Counted from the first letter of the stretch, positions 50,662 to 59,640 are shown. The stretch: DNA of 64,000 bases from Paraflavitalea soli (GCF_003555545.1 NZ_CP032157.1:7940546-8004545); one strand, 5' to 3'. Translations and numbers: made by a program. The notes: a model not told the origin generated them from the sequence alone.

Positions 50662-51246
50662 CTACTCCCCCCATCTGTACGTACTGATATCCAGTCCCGC
50701 CAGGTCAAGCACCCGGTCCGCCACCGTAGCAGCCACTTCCTCGATCGTTGTAGGACGGCTGTAAAACGAAGGAGAGGCCGGGCAAATGATCCCGCCGGCC
50801 AGCGTCACCGTTTCCATATTGCGGATATGGATCAGGTTGTAAGGCGTATCCCGGATCATGCAGATCAGTTTGCGGCGCTCCTTCAGCACCACATCCGCAG
50901 CCCGCGTGATCAGGTCCGTCGATACACCCGTGGCAATACGCCCCAGCGTACCCATCGAGCAGGGCGCGATGATCATCGTATTGAACCGGCCCGATCCCGA
51001 AGCAAAAGGTGCGTTAAAGTCCATCGTCGAATAAAATTGAATGCCCTGCTTCCCCTTATCCGCGAGGGCCATAAAATCCTTATAATCTGCCATCCCCAGC
51101 TCCGTTTCCCATACCTGCTTGGCATTTTCCGTCATCACCACCGCCAGTTCCTCCCATTGAGCCGATACCGTCAGCAGTTTGCGCAACAACAACCGCGGAT
51201 AGATAGAACCACTTGCCCCCGTAATGGCCAGCACAATTTTATGCAT
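50662..51246 (-). CDS. ubiX: UbiX family flavin prenyltransferase
   Basis: UbiX makes prenylated FMN, the cofactor of UbiD-type decarboxylases. The 194-residue protein has the Rossmann-like ITGASGSIYPRLLLRKLL (8-25), SGSGRFNTMIIAPCSMGTLG (about 83-102), RKLICMIRDTPYNLIHIRNM and ICPASPSFYSRP. All family blocks are present and the length is normal. No ubiD is adjacent. ATG 51246 gives the standard MHKIVLAITGASG start. Confidence 0.93.
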   Translation of the reverse strand: MHKIVLAITGASGSIYPRLLLRKLLTVSAQWEELAVVMTENAKQVWETELGMADYKDFMALADKGKQGIQFYSTMDFNAPFASGSGRFNTMIIAPCSMGTLGRIATGVSTDLITRAADVVLKERRKLICMIRDTPYNLIHIRNMETVTLAGGIICPASPSFYSRPTTIEEVAATVADRVLDLAGLDISTYRWGE

Positions 51247-51442
51247 GCGATTTGAGTTAACTTTAATAGATCAAATAAAGGTACACTGTCAGGCTAAACC
51301 TTCGAAACCTTAACGAATGTCAGCCTGTCGAAGGCATCTAAAGGTGCTTGTCGAAGTCGCTAGCTGCTTAGCAGCTAGCTTCTGTGCAAATCAGTGTGAT
51401 CTGTGAGCTGCCTTTACCGGATACCCTAAAACAAAATTAAGT
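51247..51442. repeat. CTTGTCGAAG repeat and perfect palindrome (51359-51379)
   Basis: Between divergent genes: GTCAGCCTGTCGAAGGCATC and CTTGTCGAAGTCGC units, then the palindrome GCTAGCTGCT-t-AGCAGCTAGC (10 bp arms, 1-nt centre). Confidence 0.7.
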
Positions 51443-51970
51443 ATGCAAACCTTGAAACCCGCCCTTTTGTTTGCCTGGATCATTGTTTTTTCCTGCGGCC
51501 AGCGGCCCCTGGAAACCAACGACAAAACCCAATGGATGACCCTGCAGCAGGTGTCCGACAGCCTCCGGAAGCAAAAGAAGCCCGTGCTCATTGACCTGTA
51601 TACCGACTGGTGCGGCTGGTGCAAGGTGATGGACAAAAAGACATATGCCAACAAGAAAGTAGGCGCCTACCTCAACGATAAATTCTACACAGCCAAAGTC
51701 GATGCAGAGACCAAAAGCGCCATTACCTGGAAGGGCAGAACCTATACCTTCAACCAAAACTATCGGACCAACGATTTTGCAGTATACCTCACAAAAGGTC
51801 AGTTATCCTATCCAACGACCGTCATCATTCCTGTCGATGGCGAACCACAAGCTATTCCCGGTTACCTCACACCACCCGAACTCGAATTGCTCGTTAAATA
51901 TTTCGGAGAAGGCCAGGATGCTAAAATAGGATTCGAAGAGTACCAGAAGAAGTTTAAAGCAAGTTGGTAG
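51443..51970 (+). CDS. Thioredoxin-fold lipoprotein
   Basis: The 175-residue protein has a lipoprotein signal (LLFAWIIVFSC, Cys18), then a thioredoxin domain with VLIDLYTDWCGWCKVMDKKT: the active site is CGWC within DWCGWCK. Residues 70-150 contain the thioredoxin_7/DsbD-gamma-type elements including the cis-Pro in SYPTTVII. It should act as a periplasmic thiol-disulfide reductant or oxidant attached to a membrane. No partner gene is adjacent. Confidence 0.9.
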   Translation: MQTLKPALLFAWIIVFSCGQRPLETNDKTQWMTLQQVSDSLRKQKKPVLIDLYTDWCGWCKVMDKKTYANKKVGAYLNDKFYTAKVDAETKSAITWKGRTYTFNQNYRTNDFAVYLTKGQLSYPTTVIIPVDGEPQAIPGYLTPPELELLVKYFGEGQDAKIGFEEYQKKFKASW

Positions 51971-52231
51971 CCTGTTGAAAACAGGTGGTAAGAATGGCAA
52001 ATGTTAAAATAGGTTAACAGTAGGCGAATATTAGTATACCTCGAAAACATGATAAGAATAACGGTTTAGCAGCCAATCTTTAAATTTGCGACTGTCCGCA
52101 AACGTTTGCATATCCATGGTAAAAGTTTATGCTGTATTCGTTGAAGGTAAACCCTTTATTCATGTGTTGACCTAAATCAATTAGTACAAAAATATTCTCA
52201 TTGTGCAACCATTGTTTCACATTGATCATCT
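51971..52231. other. A+T-rich spacer without gene
   Basis: No reading frame of quality. It leads to the candidate small RNA at 52240. Confidence 0.45.
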
Positions 52232-52239
52232 TATATTTG
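52232..52239 (+). promoter_or_regulatory. TAnnTTTG -7 box of a candidate small RNA
   Basis: TATATTTG with a TTG 17 bp upstream (52212-52214), a good match to the Bacteroidota promoter. No start codon with a real frame follows. Confidence 0.45.
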
Positions 52240-52243
52240 AATT

Positions 52244-52317
52244 TTCATAGGATAAGGTTTAATGGTTAATGGTATTTGATTAGTGCAGTCCCGCAGCAAT
52301 GCGGGACTCTTTTTTTA
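52244..52317 (+). ncRNA. Candidate small RNA ending in a strong terminator
   Basis: From the promoter at 52232 a transcript of about 74 nt would end at the perfect terminator at 52287-52317. The 43 nt before the terminator (TTTAATGGTTAATGG and similar) encode no protein. Only sequence signals support it. Confidence 0.35.
52287..52317 (+). terminator. Rho-independent terminator
   Basis: AGTCCCGCA-gcaa-TGCGGGACT followed by CTTTTTTT, nine pairs. Confidence 0.85.
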
Positions 52318-52332
52318 TGCCCGCTCCAACCC

Positions 52333-52384
52333 AATGCTAATAGCTAACCGCTAAAAGCTAACTCCTAAAAGCTAATAGCCATTC
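52333..52384. repeat. Heptanucleotide repeat, TAAAAGC family
   Basis: TAATAGC, TAACCGC, TAAAAGC, TAACTCC, TAAAAGC, TAATAGC in exact 7-bp register, ending at the stop of the next minus-strand gene. Confidence 0.88.
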
Positions 52385-52816
52385 CTACTGCTTCAAGATC
52401 TCCAGCTTGCTCAAATTGATGGGTTCTACCGGGATCACCGCCAGGCCGGGTGTGAAAGTGCTGCTTTTTTGAATGCGGTAAGTAAATACATTGCTGTGCC
52501 GGCGGTTGACATAAGTGAGTTCATTGAAGTTTTCCCGGCCCGCCCCCAGGCAGTATACTTCTATATAATAACGGGCAGGTGGCACTTTAGCAATAACGAT
52601 CTCATTGTTGACCGGGTAATAGATGCCTTTGATCGTGCCCGCCCCGCTATGATCATAGCGGTCAAAGATCACCAGCACAGAATCAGTAACAACACTCCTG
52701 GCAGCATTGCTGAGACGGATAGTAACATCCACACTATCAGTGGGGCGTTTTCGCTGCGCATGAACAGAACTGCCGCAAAGAAAACACAATACCAGTAAGA
52801 CAATAACTGCTCTCAT
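52385..52816 (-). CDS. Secreted hypothetical protein
   Basis: The 143-residue protein has a signal peptide (MRAVIVLLVLCFLCGSSVHA) and a small beta-rich domain (VDVTIRLSNAARSVVTDSVL, KVPPARYYIEVYCLG, SNVFTYRIQKSSTFTPGLAV). The pattern looks like an immunoglobulin- or prealbumin-like sandwich, but I do not recognise a family. It lies alone between the terminator region and the SPT-like gene. Confidence 0.65.
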   Translation of the reverse strand: MRAVIVLLVLCFLCGSSVHAQRKRPTDSVDVTIRLSNAARSVVTDSVLVIFDRYDHSGAGTIKGIYYPVNNEIVIAKVPPARYYIEVYCLGAGRENFNELTYVNRRHSNVFTYRIQKSSTFTPGLAVIPVEPINLSKLEILKQ

Positions 52817-52990
52817 GAAGCCGGGTTTAAGGGGAAGGGGGCCCTTTTCGAGATAAAAACGATTATTTGGGGAGAAAAGTACATATTATATCAGGCTTAT
52901 ACCTGGGGTCTTTGCACAAAAACGATGAACTGACCGATAATAACGATCAACCTGCTAAACAATACGTTGGAGGGTTGGATAATTAAGAAA

Positions 52991-53031
52991 GGGTGGGTCG
53001 TCCCGTACTTCACAGTCGGGACGGCTCACCC
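52991..53031. repeat. GGGTG hairpin, copy 4 (long, with T-run)
   Basis: GGGTGGGTCGTCCCG, an 11-nt loop, CGGGACGGCTCACCC, then TTTTTT. The inner stem GTCCCG/CGGGAC replaces GCCCTT/AAGGGC of other copies on both arms, so pairing is kept while sequence changes. Confidence 0.85.
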
Positions 53032-53066
53032 TTTTTTGATATCCATCAAATTTGATATAGAACAAT

Positions 53067-54326
53067 CTACTGTACTTCCGCCATATCAGGGATCGCTTCT
53101 ACTTTGTAAGCGCCCGCATCCAGCTTCTTCTTTGTCTCCTCAAAAGCTGTCAATGTCAGCTGGATATCTTCATCATTGTGTGCTGCTGTAGGGATCAGCC
53201 TATAGATGATATGCCCCTTGGGAATAACCGGGTACACCACGATCGAACAGAAGATACCATAGTTCTCCCGCAGGTCCATCACCATCGCCGTGGCTTCTTC
53301 TACCCCGCCATTCATATATACCGGTGTTACAACCGAGTCCGTTTTGCCAATATTAAAGCCCTTCTCCTTGAGCCCCTTTTGCAGTTTCAATGCATTCTCC
53401 CACAGCTTGTTCTTGAGCTCAGGACGCGTGCGCAGCAATTCCAGCCGCTTCAGGTTGCCGATCACCAAAGGCATCGGTAAGCTCTTCGCAAAGATTTGGC
53501 TGCGGATATTGTACCGGATATAATCGATGATCGATTTGGTGCCGGCTACAAAGGCGCCGATAGAGGCCATCGATTTGGCAAAAGTGCTAAAATACAGGTC
53601 GATGCCGTCCTGCACTCCTTGTGCTTCACCGGCGCCGGCGCCTGTTTCACCCAGCGTACCAAATCCATGCGCATCATCCACCAGCAGCCTGAAATCATAT
53701 TTATCTTTCAGCTCCACGATCTCTTTGATCTTGCCCTGGTCGCCTGCCATGCCAAATACACCTTCCGTGATCACCAGTATGCCACCTGCTTTTTGCTTTT
53801 CTACCAGTGCAGTGGCCCGCTGTAATTGTTTTTCAAAATCTTCCAGGTCATTGTGCTTGTATACATAGCGATGGCCGGGGTGCAACCGCAATCCATCGAT
53901 AATGCAGGCATGACTCTCCGCATCATATACGATCACATCATGACGACCGCACAGCACATCAATAATGCTCACCATACCCTGGTATCCAAAATTGAGCAGG
54001 ATCGCATCTTCCTTGCTTTCAAATTCGGCCAATTGTTGTTCCAGCAGCTCATGGTAATTCGTATTGCCACTCATCATCCGGGCACCCATCGGGCTGGCCA
54101 GGCCAAACTGCGCTGCGCCATCAGCATCCGCTTTACGTACTTCGGGGTGATTGGCCAGTCCAAGGTAATTATTCAGGCTCCACACTACCATCTCCTTGCC
54201 CCGGAACTTCATGCGGCTCCCGATCTCTCCCTCCAGTTTGGGGAAAGCAAAATACCCATGCGCTCGTTCACGGTGCTGGCCGATAGGGCCATAGTTTTTC
54301 AACAATCTTTCGAAAATGTCTGCCAT
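53067..54326 (-). CDS. spt: Alpha-oxoamine synthase, probable serine palmitoyltransferase
   Basis: The 419-residue PLP enzyme joins an amino acid to an acyl-CoA. It has NNYLGLANHPEV (52-63), GSRM..-type start, LLNFGYQGMVSIIDVL, YDAESHACIIDGLRLHPG, VDDAHGFGTLGETGAG and the lysine segment FSTFAKSMASIGAFVAG. Relatives are KBL, BioF, HemA and SPT; overall form and Bacteroidota context suggest SPT for sphingolipid synthesis, but KBL activity is possible. A TATTTTTG box lies about 43 nt upstream of the ATG. No other sphingolipid gene is adjacent. Confidence 0.85.
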   Translation of the reverse strand: MADIFERLLKNYGPIGQHRERAHGYFAFPKLEGEIGSRMKFRGKEMVVWSLNNYLGLANHPEVRKADADGAAQFGLASPMGARMMSGNTNYHELLEQQLAEFESKEDAILLNFGYQGMVSIIDVLCGRHDVIVYDAESHACIIDGLRLHPGHRYVYKHNDLEDFEKQLQRATALVEKQKAGGILVITEGVFGMAGDQGKIKEIVELKDKYDFRLLVDDAHGFGTLGETGAGAGEAQGVQDGIDLYFSTFAKSMASIGAFVAGTKSIIDYIRYNIRSQIFAKSLPMPLVIGNLKRLELLRTRPELKNKLWENALKLQKGLKEKGFNIGKTDSVVTPVYMNGGVEEATAMVMDLRENYGIFCSIVVYPVIPKGHIIYRLIPTAAHNDEDIQLTLTAFEETKKKLDAGAYKVEAIPDMAEVQ

Positions 54327-54369
54327 ATTATGGATTTGTTAAAGGTTAGATGACGATGATCCGAAGGCG

Positions 54370-54377
54370 CAAAAATA
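54370..54377 (-). promoter_or_regulatory. TAnnTTTG -7 box of the SPT-like gene
   Basis: TATTTTTG on the minus strand, exact consensus. Confidence 0.5.
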
Positions 54378-54479
54378 ACGTTTTTGCCGTAATGGCTGGT
54401 ATACAGCATCCTTGTAAAAAAGCCAAAAGATAGCGTGGGACCCATTTTTAGCCAATAAGTTGAAAGAATGTTAAAAAAG

Positions 54480-54634
54480 AGAATGTAGAATTCAGAATAC
54501 AGCATGCAGAATGAAATGCTGCTGCTTGCACGGACCCACCCCTTGTACAAGATCAAACCCTGAGAGGCTAATAACTAAAAGCTAACTGCTAACTGCTCAA
54601 TTCTGTATCCTGTATGCTGAATTCTGTATTCTCC
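54480..54634. repeat. Inverted-arm element of ATTCTGT heptads
   Basis: Left arm GAGAATGTAGAATTCAGAAT and following; right arm ending GAATTCTGTATTCTC. The arms (about 34 bp) are inverted copies; the interior includes TAAAAGC/TAACTGC heptads (54570-54598). It lies between divergent genes. Confidence 0.75.
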
Positions 54635-54699
54635 CCCGCAAGCAAAAAAACGCAATCGTTTGTTGATCAAATTTTAATACGCCAATATAAGAGGGCCTA

Positions 54700-54707
54700 T
54701 ATCTTTG
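54700..54707 (+). promoter_or_regulatory. TAnnTTTG -7 box of pafA
   Basis: TATCTTTG, exact consensus, 17 nt before the ATG. Confidence 0.6.
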
Positions 54708-54724
54708 CCGGAAAATAGTAAGTA

Positions 54725-56377
54725 ATGCGAAAATTACTCCTGAGCTCCTTTTTTGTAACGCTTGCAATCACCTCCTTTGCCCAACGGCGCGCCAAAACCA
54801 CCGATGTAAACACCCCCAACCGCCCCAAATTGGTGGTGGGTATCGTGGTCGACCAGATGCGCTGGGATTATCTCTATCGCTATTATGATCGCTATAAATC
54901 CGATGGTGGCTTTAAACGTTTCCTCCAGCAGGGTTTTACAGCAGAGAATACCCTCATCCCGTATACACCCACCATCACCGCCTGCGGACACACCTGTATC
55001 TACACCGGCAGCGTCCCCGCCGTTCATGGCATCACCGGCAATGCCTGGTGGGACAGAGACCTGCAACGCAGCGTTTACTGCGCAGAAGACAAGACCGTAA
55101 AGTCAGTAGGTACCACCGGCGTCAATGGTGAAATGAGCCCCCGCAACATGCTCACCAATACCATTTGCGATGAACTCCGCCTCGCTACCAATTTCAGGAG
55201 CAAAGTGGTGGGCATCGCCATTAAAGACCGCGGTGGTATCCTCCCCGCCGGCCATTCAGCCAATGCCGCTTATTGGTACGATAGCAAAACCGGCGACTGG
55301 ATCACCTCTACTTATTACATGAACGACCTGCCTCAGTGGGTAAAGGATTTCAACGCACAGAAGGTCGTTGATAAATATTATGCACTCGACTGGAACCTCC
55401 TCTATCCCAAAGATACTTATGTGCAAAGCACTGCCGATGAAAAGCCCTATGAAGGCAAATCATTTGGCGCTGACCAAAAAGGGTTTCCTTACGACCTGAA
55501 GAAATTCATTGGTAAGAACTATGGCGCCATCGCCAGCACACCGTATGGCAACTCCATGACAGCCGACATGGCCAAAGCAGCCGTGATCAATGAGCAGCTG
55601 GGTGCTGATGACATCACCGATTTCCTCGCCGTGAGCTTTTCTTCTCCCGATTATGTAGGCCATTCTTTTGGTCCCAACTCCATAGAGCAGGAAGATGACT
55701 TCCTCCGCCTCGATACCACCTTTGGCAACCTCTTCCGTTTCCTCGATGAGAAAGTAGGCAAGGGCGAATACCTCGTATTCCTGAGTGCCGACCACGGCGT
55801 GGCCCATGTGCCCGGGTTTATGAAGGAAAACAAATTACCAGGCGGTACCATTGATGACGAGCGTTGGGCCAAAGAGATCAACAAAGGTCTCCTGGACAAT
55901 TTTGGTATTACCGGCAAAGCCATTGTCAGCAATTACAACTACCAGATACACCTCAACCATGCCCTGCTCGATTCCATGAAGCTCGACAAGAAAGCCGTCA
56001 AGCAATGGATCGTTGATTACCTCGGCAAACAGGAAGGTATATCCCGCGCTTTTGCCATTGATGAGATCATGAATGTGCCCCTCACTTCCAAACAGCGTGA
56101 GATGATGGTCAATGGCTGGTATCCCCGCCGCAGCGGCGATATCCAGATCGTGCTCCAGCCAGGCTGGATCGATGGAGGTCCCACCGGTACCACCCACGGC
56201 ATCTGGAATCCCTATGATGCCCACATCCCCATGTTGTTTTATGGTTGGGGTATCAAACCCGGCCGCACCAACCGCGAAACCTATATGAGCGATATTGCCC
56301 CTACCATTGCCGCTTTACTCCATATCCAGATGCCCAACGGCACCACCGGTAAGGTAGTGGAAGAAGTGATGAAGTAG
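54725..56377 (+). CDS. pafA: Alkaline phosphatase PafA
   Basis: PafA is the calcium-tolerant, zinc-dependent periplasmic phosphatase of Bacteroidota. The 550-residue protein has a signal peptide (1-19), GIVVDQMRWDYLYRYYDR (39-56, first metal Asp), the nucleophile region TPTITACGHTCIYTG (81-95), DFLAVSFSSPDYVGHSFGP, FLSADHGVAHVPGF and TTHGIWNPYDAHIPMLFYGW. All metal ligands expected in the family seem present. The single-gene unit has its own promoter and ends in a repeat zone. Confidence 0.94.
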   Translation: MRKLLLSSFFVTLAITSFAQRRAKTTDVNTPNRPKLVVGIVVDQMRWDYLYRYYDRYKSDGGFKRFLQQGFTAENTLIPYTPTITACGHTCIYTGSVPAVHGITGNAWWDRDLQRSVYCAEDKTVKSVGTTGVNGEMSPRNMLTNTICDELRLATNFRSKVVGIAIKDRGGILPAGHSANAAYWYDSKTGDWITSTYYMNDLPQWVKDFNAQKVVDKYYALDWNLLYPKDTYVQSTADEKPYEGKSFGADQKGFPYDLKKFIGKNYGAIASTPYGNSMTADMAKAAVINEQLGADDITDFLAVSFSSPDYVGHSFGPNSIEQEDDFLRLDTTFGNLFRFLDEKVGKGEYLVFLSADHGVAHVPGFMKENKLPGGTIDDERWAKEINKGLLDNFGITGKAIVSNYNYQIHLNHALLDSMKLDKKAVKQWIVDYLGKQEGISRAFAIDEIMNVPLTSKQREMMVNGWYPRRSGDIQIVLQPGWIDGGPTGTTHGIWNPYDAHIPMLFYGWGIKPGRTNRETYMSDIAPTIAALLHIQMPNGTTGKVVEEVMK

Positions 56378-56688
56378 ACTCTCTCTTCCTGTCGTTTCGA
56401 ACGCTTCCTTTTTTTGAACGCTCCCTTCTTTGTCATTTCGAACGAAGCGCAGCGCAGTGAGAAATCCGCTATCGAAGCAAACGCCCTAACAGCTAAATGC
56501 TAACAGCTAATACCCACAAACGGGTGGGTCGCCCTCCAAAGGGCGGCTCACCCGTTTCCTTTGATACCCAACCCTATACTTACCATGAAAGCGTGGTAAA
56601 TGGGTAAATAGATCCATTTTTACCGCATTTTTATAAAAGGACGTATTTTGCTAGGCTGTACAGATATATTTGTGCAGTTAAAACAAAC
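56378..56688. repeat. Repeat mosaic after pafA with GGGTG hairpin copy 5 (56522-56553)
   Basis: In order: GTCATTTCGAACG unit (56426-56480), TAACAGC heptads (56488-56512), then the hairpin with extended arms AACGGGTG...CACCCGTT. The M16 protease promoter follows at 56665. No gene. Confidence 0.8.
56665..56672 (+). promoter_or_regulatory. TAnnTTTG -7 box of the M16 protease gene
   Basis: TATATTTG, exact consensus, 16 nt before the first ATG. Confidence 0.6.
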
Positions 56689-59574
56689 ATGATTATGAAC
56701 AAACCCTTCGCTGCCTTTTCACGATGGCTGCTGCTGCTTGTAGCCATTTTTTCCACCAGGTCAGCCATCACTCAAAACACCAATCCCGATCTGCGGGCCA
56801 CCATTCCCGTGGATCCCAAAGTAAAGATTGGCAAGCTCGAGAATGGCCTTACTTACTACATTCGCCAAAACAAGAAGCCCGAACAGAAAGTAGAGCTCCG
56901 CCTCGTGCTAAATGCCGGTTCCATCAATGAAGATGATGACCAGCAGGGCCTGGCCCACATGGCCGAGCACATGGCCTTCAATGGTACTACCCATTTTAAG
57001 AAGAACGACATCGTTTCTTTCCTCCAGGATATCGGCGTTGGTTTTGGCAACGACCTCAATGCCTTTACCAGCTTTGATGAGACCGTGTACATCCTCCCCA
57101 TACCGACCGATAAGCCCGGCAACCTCGAAAAAGGTTTCCAGGTGCTGGAAGATTGGGCACACAATGTTACCTACCTCGATGATGATATCCAGAGCGAGAA
57201 GCCCATCATCCTCGAAGAGAGCCGTTTGGGCAAAGGCGCCAACGACCGCATGTTCAAGAAGATCTACCCCAAATTGTTTGAAGGTTCCAAATATGCCAAA
57301 CGTTTACCAATTGGCGTAGACACCATCATCCGCAATTTCAAACCCGATGTCATCCGTCGCTTTTACAAAGACTGGTACCGGCCCAATCTCATGGCCGTGA
57401 TCGTAGTAGGGGATATCGAACCTGCCAAAGCGGAGGAATTGATCCGCAAGCACTTTGCAGGTATGACCAATCCCGCTTCACCCCGCACCAGGGAGTATGC
57501 CGATGTACCTCCGTATGCTTCTACCGATGCCATGGTCGTTACCGATAAAGAAGCTACCAGCTATACCGTATCCATCAATTACCCCGCTTTCAAAGAAGCC
57601 GCTGCTTCCAATGTAGGCGGCTACCGCGATCACCTGGTAAAGCAAATGTTTGTATCCCTTACCAACCAGCGCCTGCAGGAGCTTACCCAGCAAACAAACC
57701 CGCCTTTTCTCTTTGGTTCCGTTAGCTTCGGTTCTTATGCCCGGGGTTATGATGCCTTTGGCGCCTTTGCCGCTGCCGGTACCGGTGATGTGAACAAAGC
57801 CCTCAATGCCTTAGTCGAAGAGATTGAAAGAGTAAAAAGGTTTGGCTTTACTGCGGCCGAACTGGACCGCGCTAAAAAGACCATGCAGGCCAATTTCGAA
57901 CGCGCCTGGAACAACAGGGATAAGACCGAGTCCGACAATTATGTAGAAGAATACACCAATCACTTCCTCCAGCAGGAACCTATTCCCGGCATCGACAAGG
58001 AATACGAATACATAAAGACCCTCGTGCCCGGCATTACACTCGATGAAGTGAATGCTGTATCCAAAAAGTTCAAAGACGACAAGAACCGTTTCGTATACGT
58101 ACAAGGTCCTGAGCCCAAAGCTGGTGATAAACTGCCTGAAGGCAAAGACCTCCTCGCTGTTATTGATGCCAAAGAGAAAGCCGACATCAAGCCTTATGAG
58201 GAAAAAGCCGTGGCTACCACTTTATTGACCAAACTGCCAGTAGCCGGTAAAGTCATTTCCAAAACAAAGAATGCCTTACTCGGTACTACCGAACTGAAAC
58301 TCTCCAATGGCGTTACCGTCACCCTCAAGCCTACCGATTTTAAGAACGATCAGATCTTAATGGGCGCTACCAGGCCCGGCGGTAAGAACAATTACGGCCT
58401 CGCCGATAAGTTCAATGCAGAATATGCTATCCAGTTGGTAAGCACCATGGGTATAGGCGATTTTTCTCCTACCGATCTCCGCAAGGTACTGGCTGGTAAG
58501 ACTGCCAGCGTCAATCCTACCTTCTCTGCTATTGCAGAAGGCATGAGAGGCACTTCCAGCGTGAAGGACCTGGAGACCATGTTCCAGCTATCTTACCTGT
58601 ATTTTACCGCTCCCCGCAAGGATACCGCCCTCTTCCGTTCTTATGTACAGCGCAACAAATCCCAGTTTGCCAATATCAGCGCCAATCCCCAGGCCGTATT
58701 TATTGACACCATGTACAAGACCATGTATGGCAATAATCCCCTGGCCCCGATAGCCGTGCCCAACAGCGCTTTCTTCGATCAGATCAACCTCGATCGTTCC
58801 CTGGCTATCTACAAAGAACGTTTTGGCGATGTGAACGGTATGAACTTCGTTTTTGTAGGTTCCTTCAAGGAAGAAGAGATCATCCCTTATATCGAGAAAT
58901 ACGTAGCCAGCCTGCCTGCTACCAGCAAGAAGTTCTCCCTGGTTGATAACAAAGTGCGTCCTGTGGGTGGTAAGCAAAACCTTACCATCAACAAGGGTAA
59001 GGAAGAGAAAAGCCTCATCCTGGCTTTCTATTCCGGCGAAATGCCGTACAGCGAAGAGATGGACCTGAAAGCACAGGCCCTGAGCGAAGTACTGAACATC
59101 CGCATCATCGAAGAACTGCGCGAAAAAGTACAGGGTATTTATGGTGGTGGTACAAACGGTGGTTTGGAAAAATACCCCTATACCAATTACACATTCGTAT
59201 TGCAGCTTCCTTGTGGTCCCGAGAAAGTAGACACCCTGCTCAAGGCCGTGAAGAAAGAGTTTGCTGATATCGCTGCCAAAGGCCCCGATACCAGTTACCT
59301 CAACAAGGTCAAGATCCAGTGGCTGGAACAAAACAAGGTCAAGATGAAAGAAAACGCTACCTGGCTGGGCGCCCTGATGGACATTAAGTTCAAAGGAGAT
59401 GATCCCGACCGTTTCGTGCATGCCGAAAAGTACATTAACAAGCTAACGGTGAAGGATGTACAGCAAGTAGCCAAATTGATCCTCGACGGTAAGAACCAGT
59501 TCTATGCAGTACAAATGCCCGAAAACTACAGCGGCAAGACAGCGCCCGCTGAGCCCGCTAAGAAAGGATTTTGA
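56689..59574 (+). CDS. M16 family zinc metalloprotease (insulinase/pitrilysin type), two-repeat form
   Basis: The 961-residue secreted protein has a signal sequence (about 1-29) and an active M16 half with the inverted zinc motif HMAEH (90-94, AHMAEHMAFNGT) and a distal Glu in ILEESRLGKGAND. The second half (about 510-945) keeps the fold without the zinc site, as in pitrilysins, and includes FYSGEMPYSEEMDLKAQALS. It should clear peptides in the periplasm. ATG 56689 or 56695 may be used. It is a single-gene unit with a terminator at 59601. Confidence 0.93.
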   Translation: MIMNKPFAAFSRWLLLLVAIFSTRSAITQNTNPDLRATIPVDPKVKIGKLENGLTYYIRQNKKPEQKVELRLVLNAGSINEDDDQQGLAHMAEHMAFNGTTHFKKNDIVSFLQDIGVGFGNDLNAFTSFDETVYILPIPTDKPGNLEKGFQVLEDWAHNVTYLDDDIQSEKPIILEESRLGKGANDRMFKKIYPKLFEGSKYAKRLPIGVDTIIRNFKPDVIRRFYKDWYRPNLMAVIVVGDIEPAKAEELIRKHFAGMTNPASPRTREYADVPPYASTDAMVVTDKEATSYTVSINYPAFKEAAASNVGGYRDHLVKQMFVSLTNQRLQELTQQTNPPFLFGSVSFGSYARGYDAFGAFAAAGTGDVNKALNALVEEIERVKRFGFTAAELDRAKKTMQANFERAWNNRDKTESDNYVEEYTNHFLQQEPIPGIDKEYEYIKTLVPGITLDEVNAVSKKFKDDKNRFVYVQGPEPKAGDKLPEGKDLLAVIDAKEKADIKPYEEKAVATTLLTKLPVAGKVISKTKNALLGTTELKLSNGVTVTLKPTDFKNDQILMGATRPGGKNNYGLADKFNAEYAIQLVSTMGIGDFSPTDLRKVLAGKTASVNPTFSAIAEGMRGTSSVKDLETMFQLSYLYFTAPRKDTALFRSYVQRNKSQFANISANPQAVFIDTMYKTMYGNNPLAPIAVPNSAFFDQINLDRSLAIYKERFGDVNGMNFVFVGSFKEEEIIPYIEKYVASLPATSKKFSLVDNKVRPVGGKQNLTINKGKEEKSLILAFYSGEMPYSEEMDLKAQALSEVLNIRIIEELREKVQGIYGGGTNGGLEKYPYTNYTFVLQLPCGPEKVDTLLKAVKKEFADIAAKGPDTSYLNKVKIQWLEQNKVKMKENATWLGALMDIKFKGDDPDRFVHAEKYINKLTVKDVQQVAKLILDGKNQFYAVQMPENYSGKTAPAEPAKKGF

Positions 59575-59600
59575 GTTAAATCAATGATATGCCTACACGA

Positions 59601-59640
59601 AGGCCCTGACGATTGTCATTCAATTGTCAGGGCCTTTGAT
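59601..59640 (+). terminator. Terminator of the M16 protease gene
   Basis: AGGCCCTGAC and GTCAGGGCCT pair perfectly (10 bp), with an inner ATTG/CAAT, followed by TTGATTT. Confidence 0.75.

Noticed and set aside
58588-59421. 277-codon minus-strand frame
   Set aside because: Antisense to the M16 protease gene without a family match.
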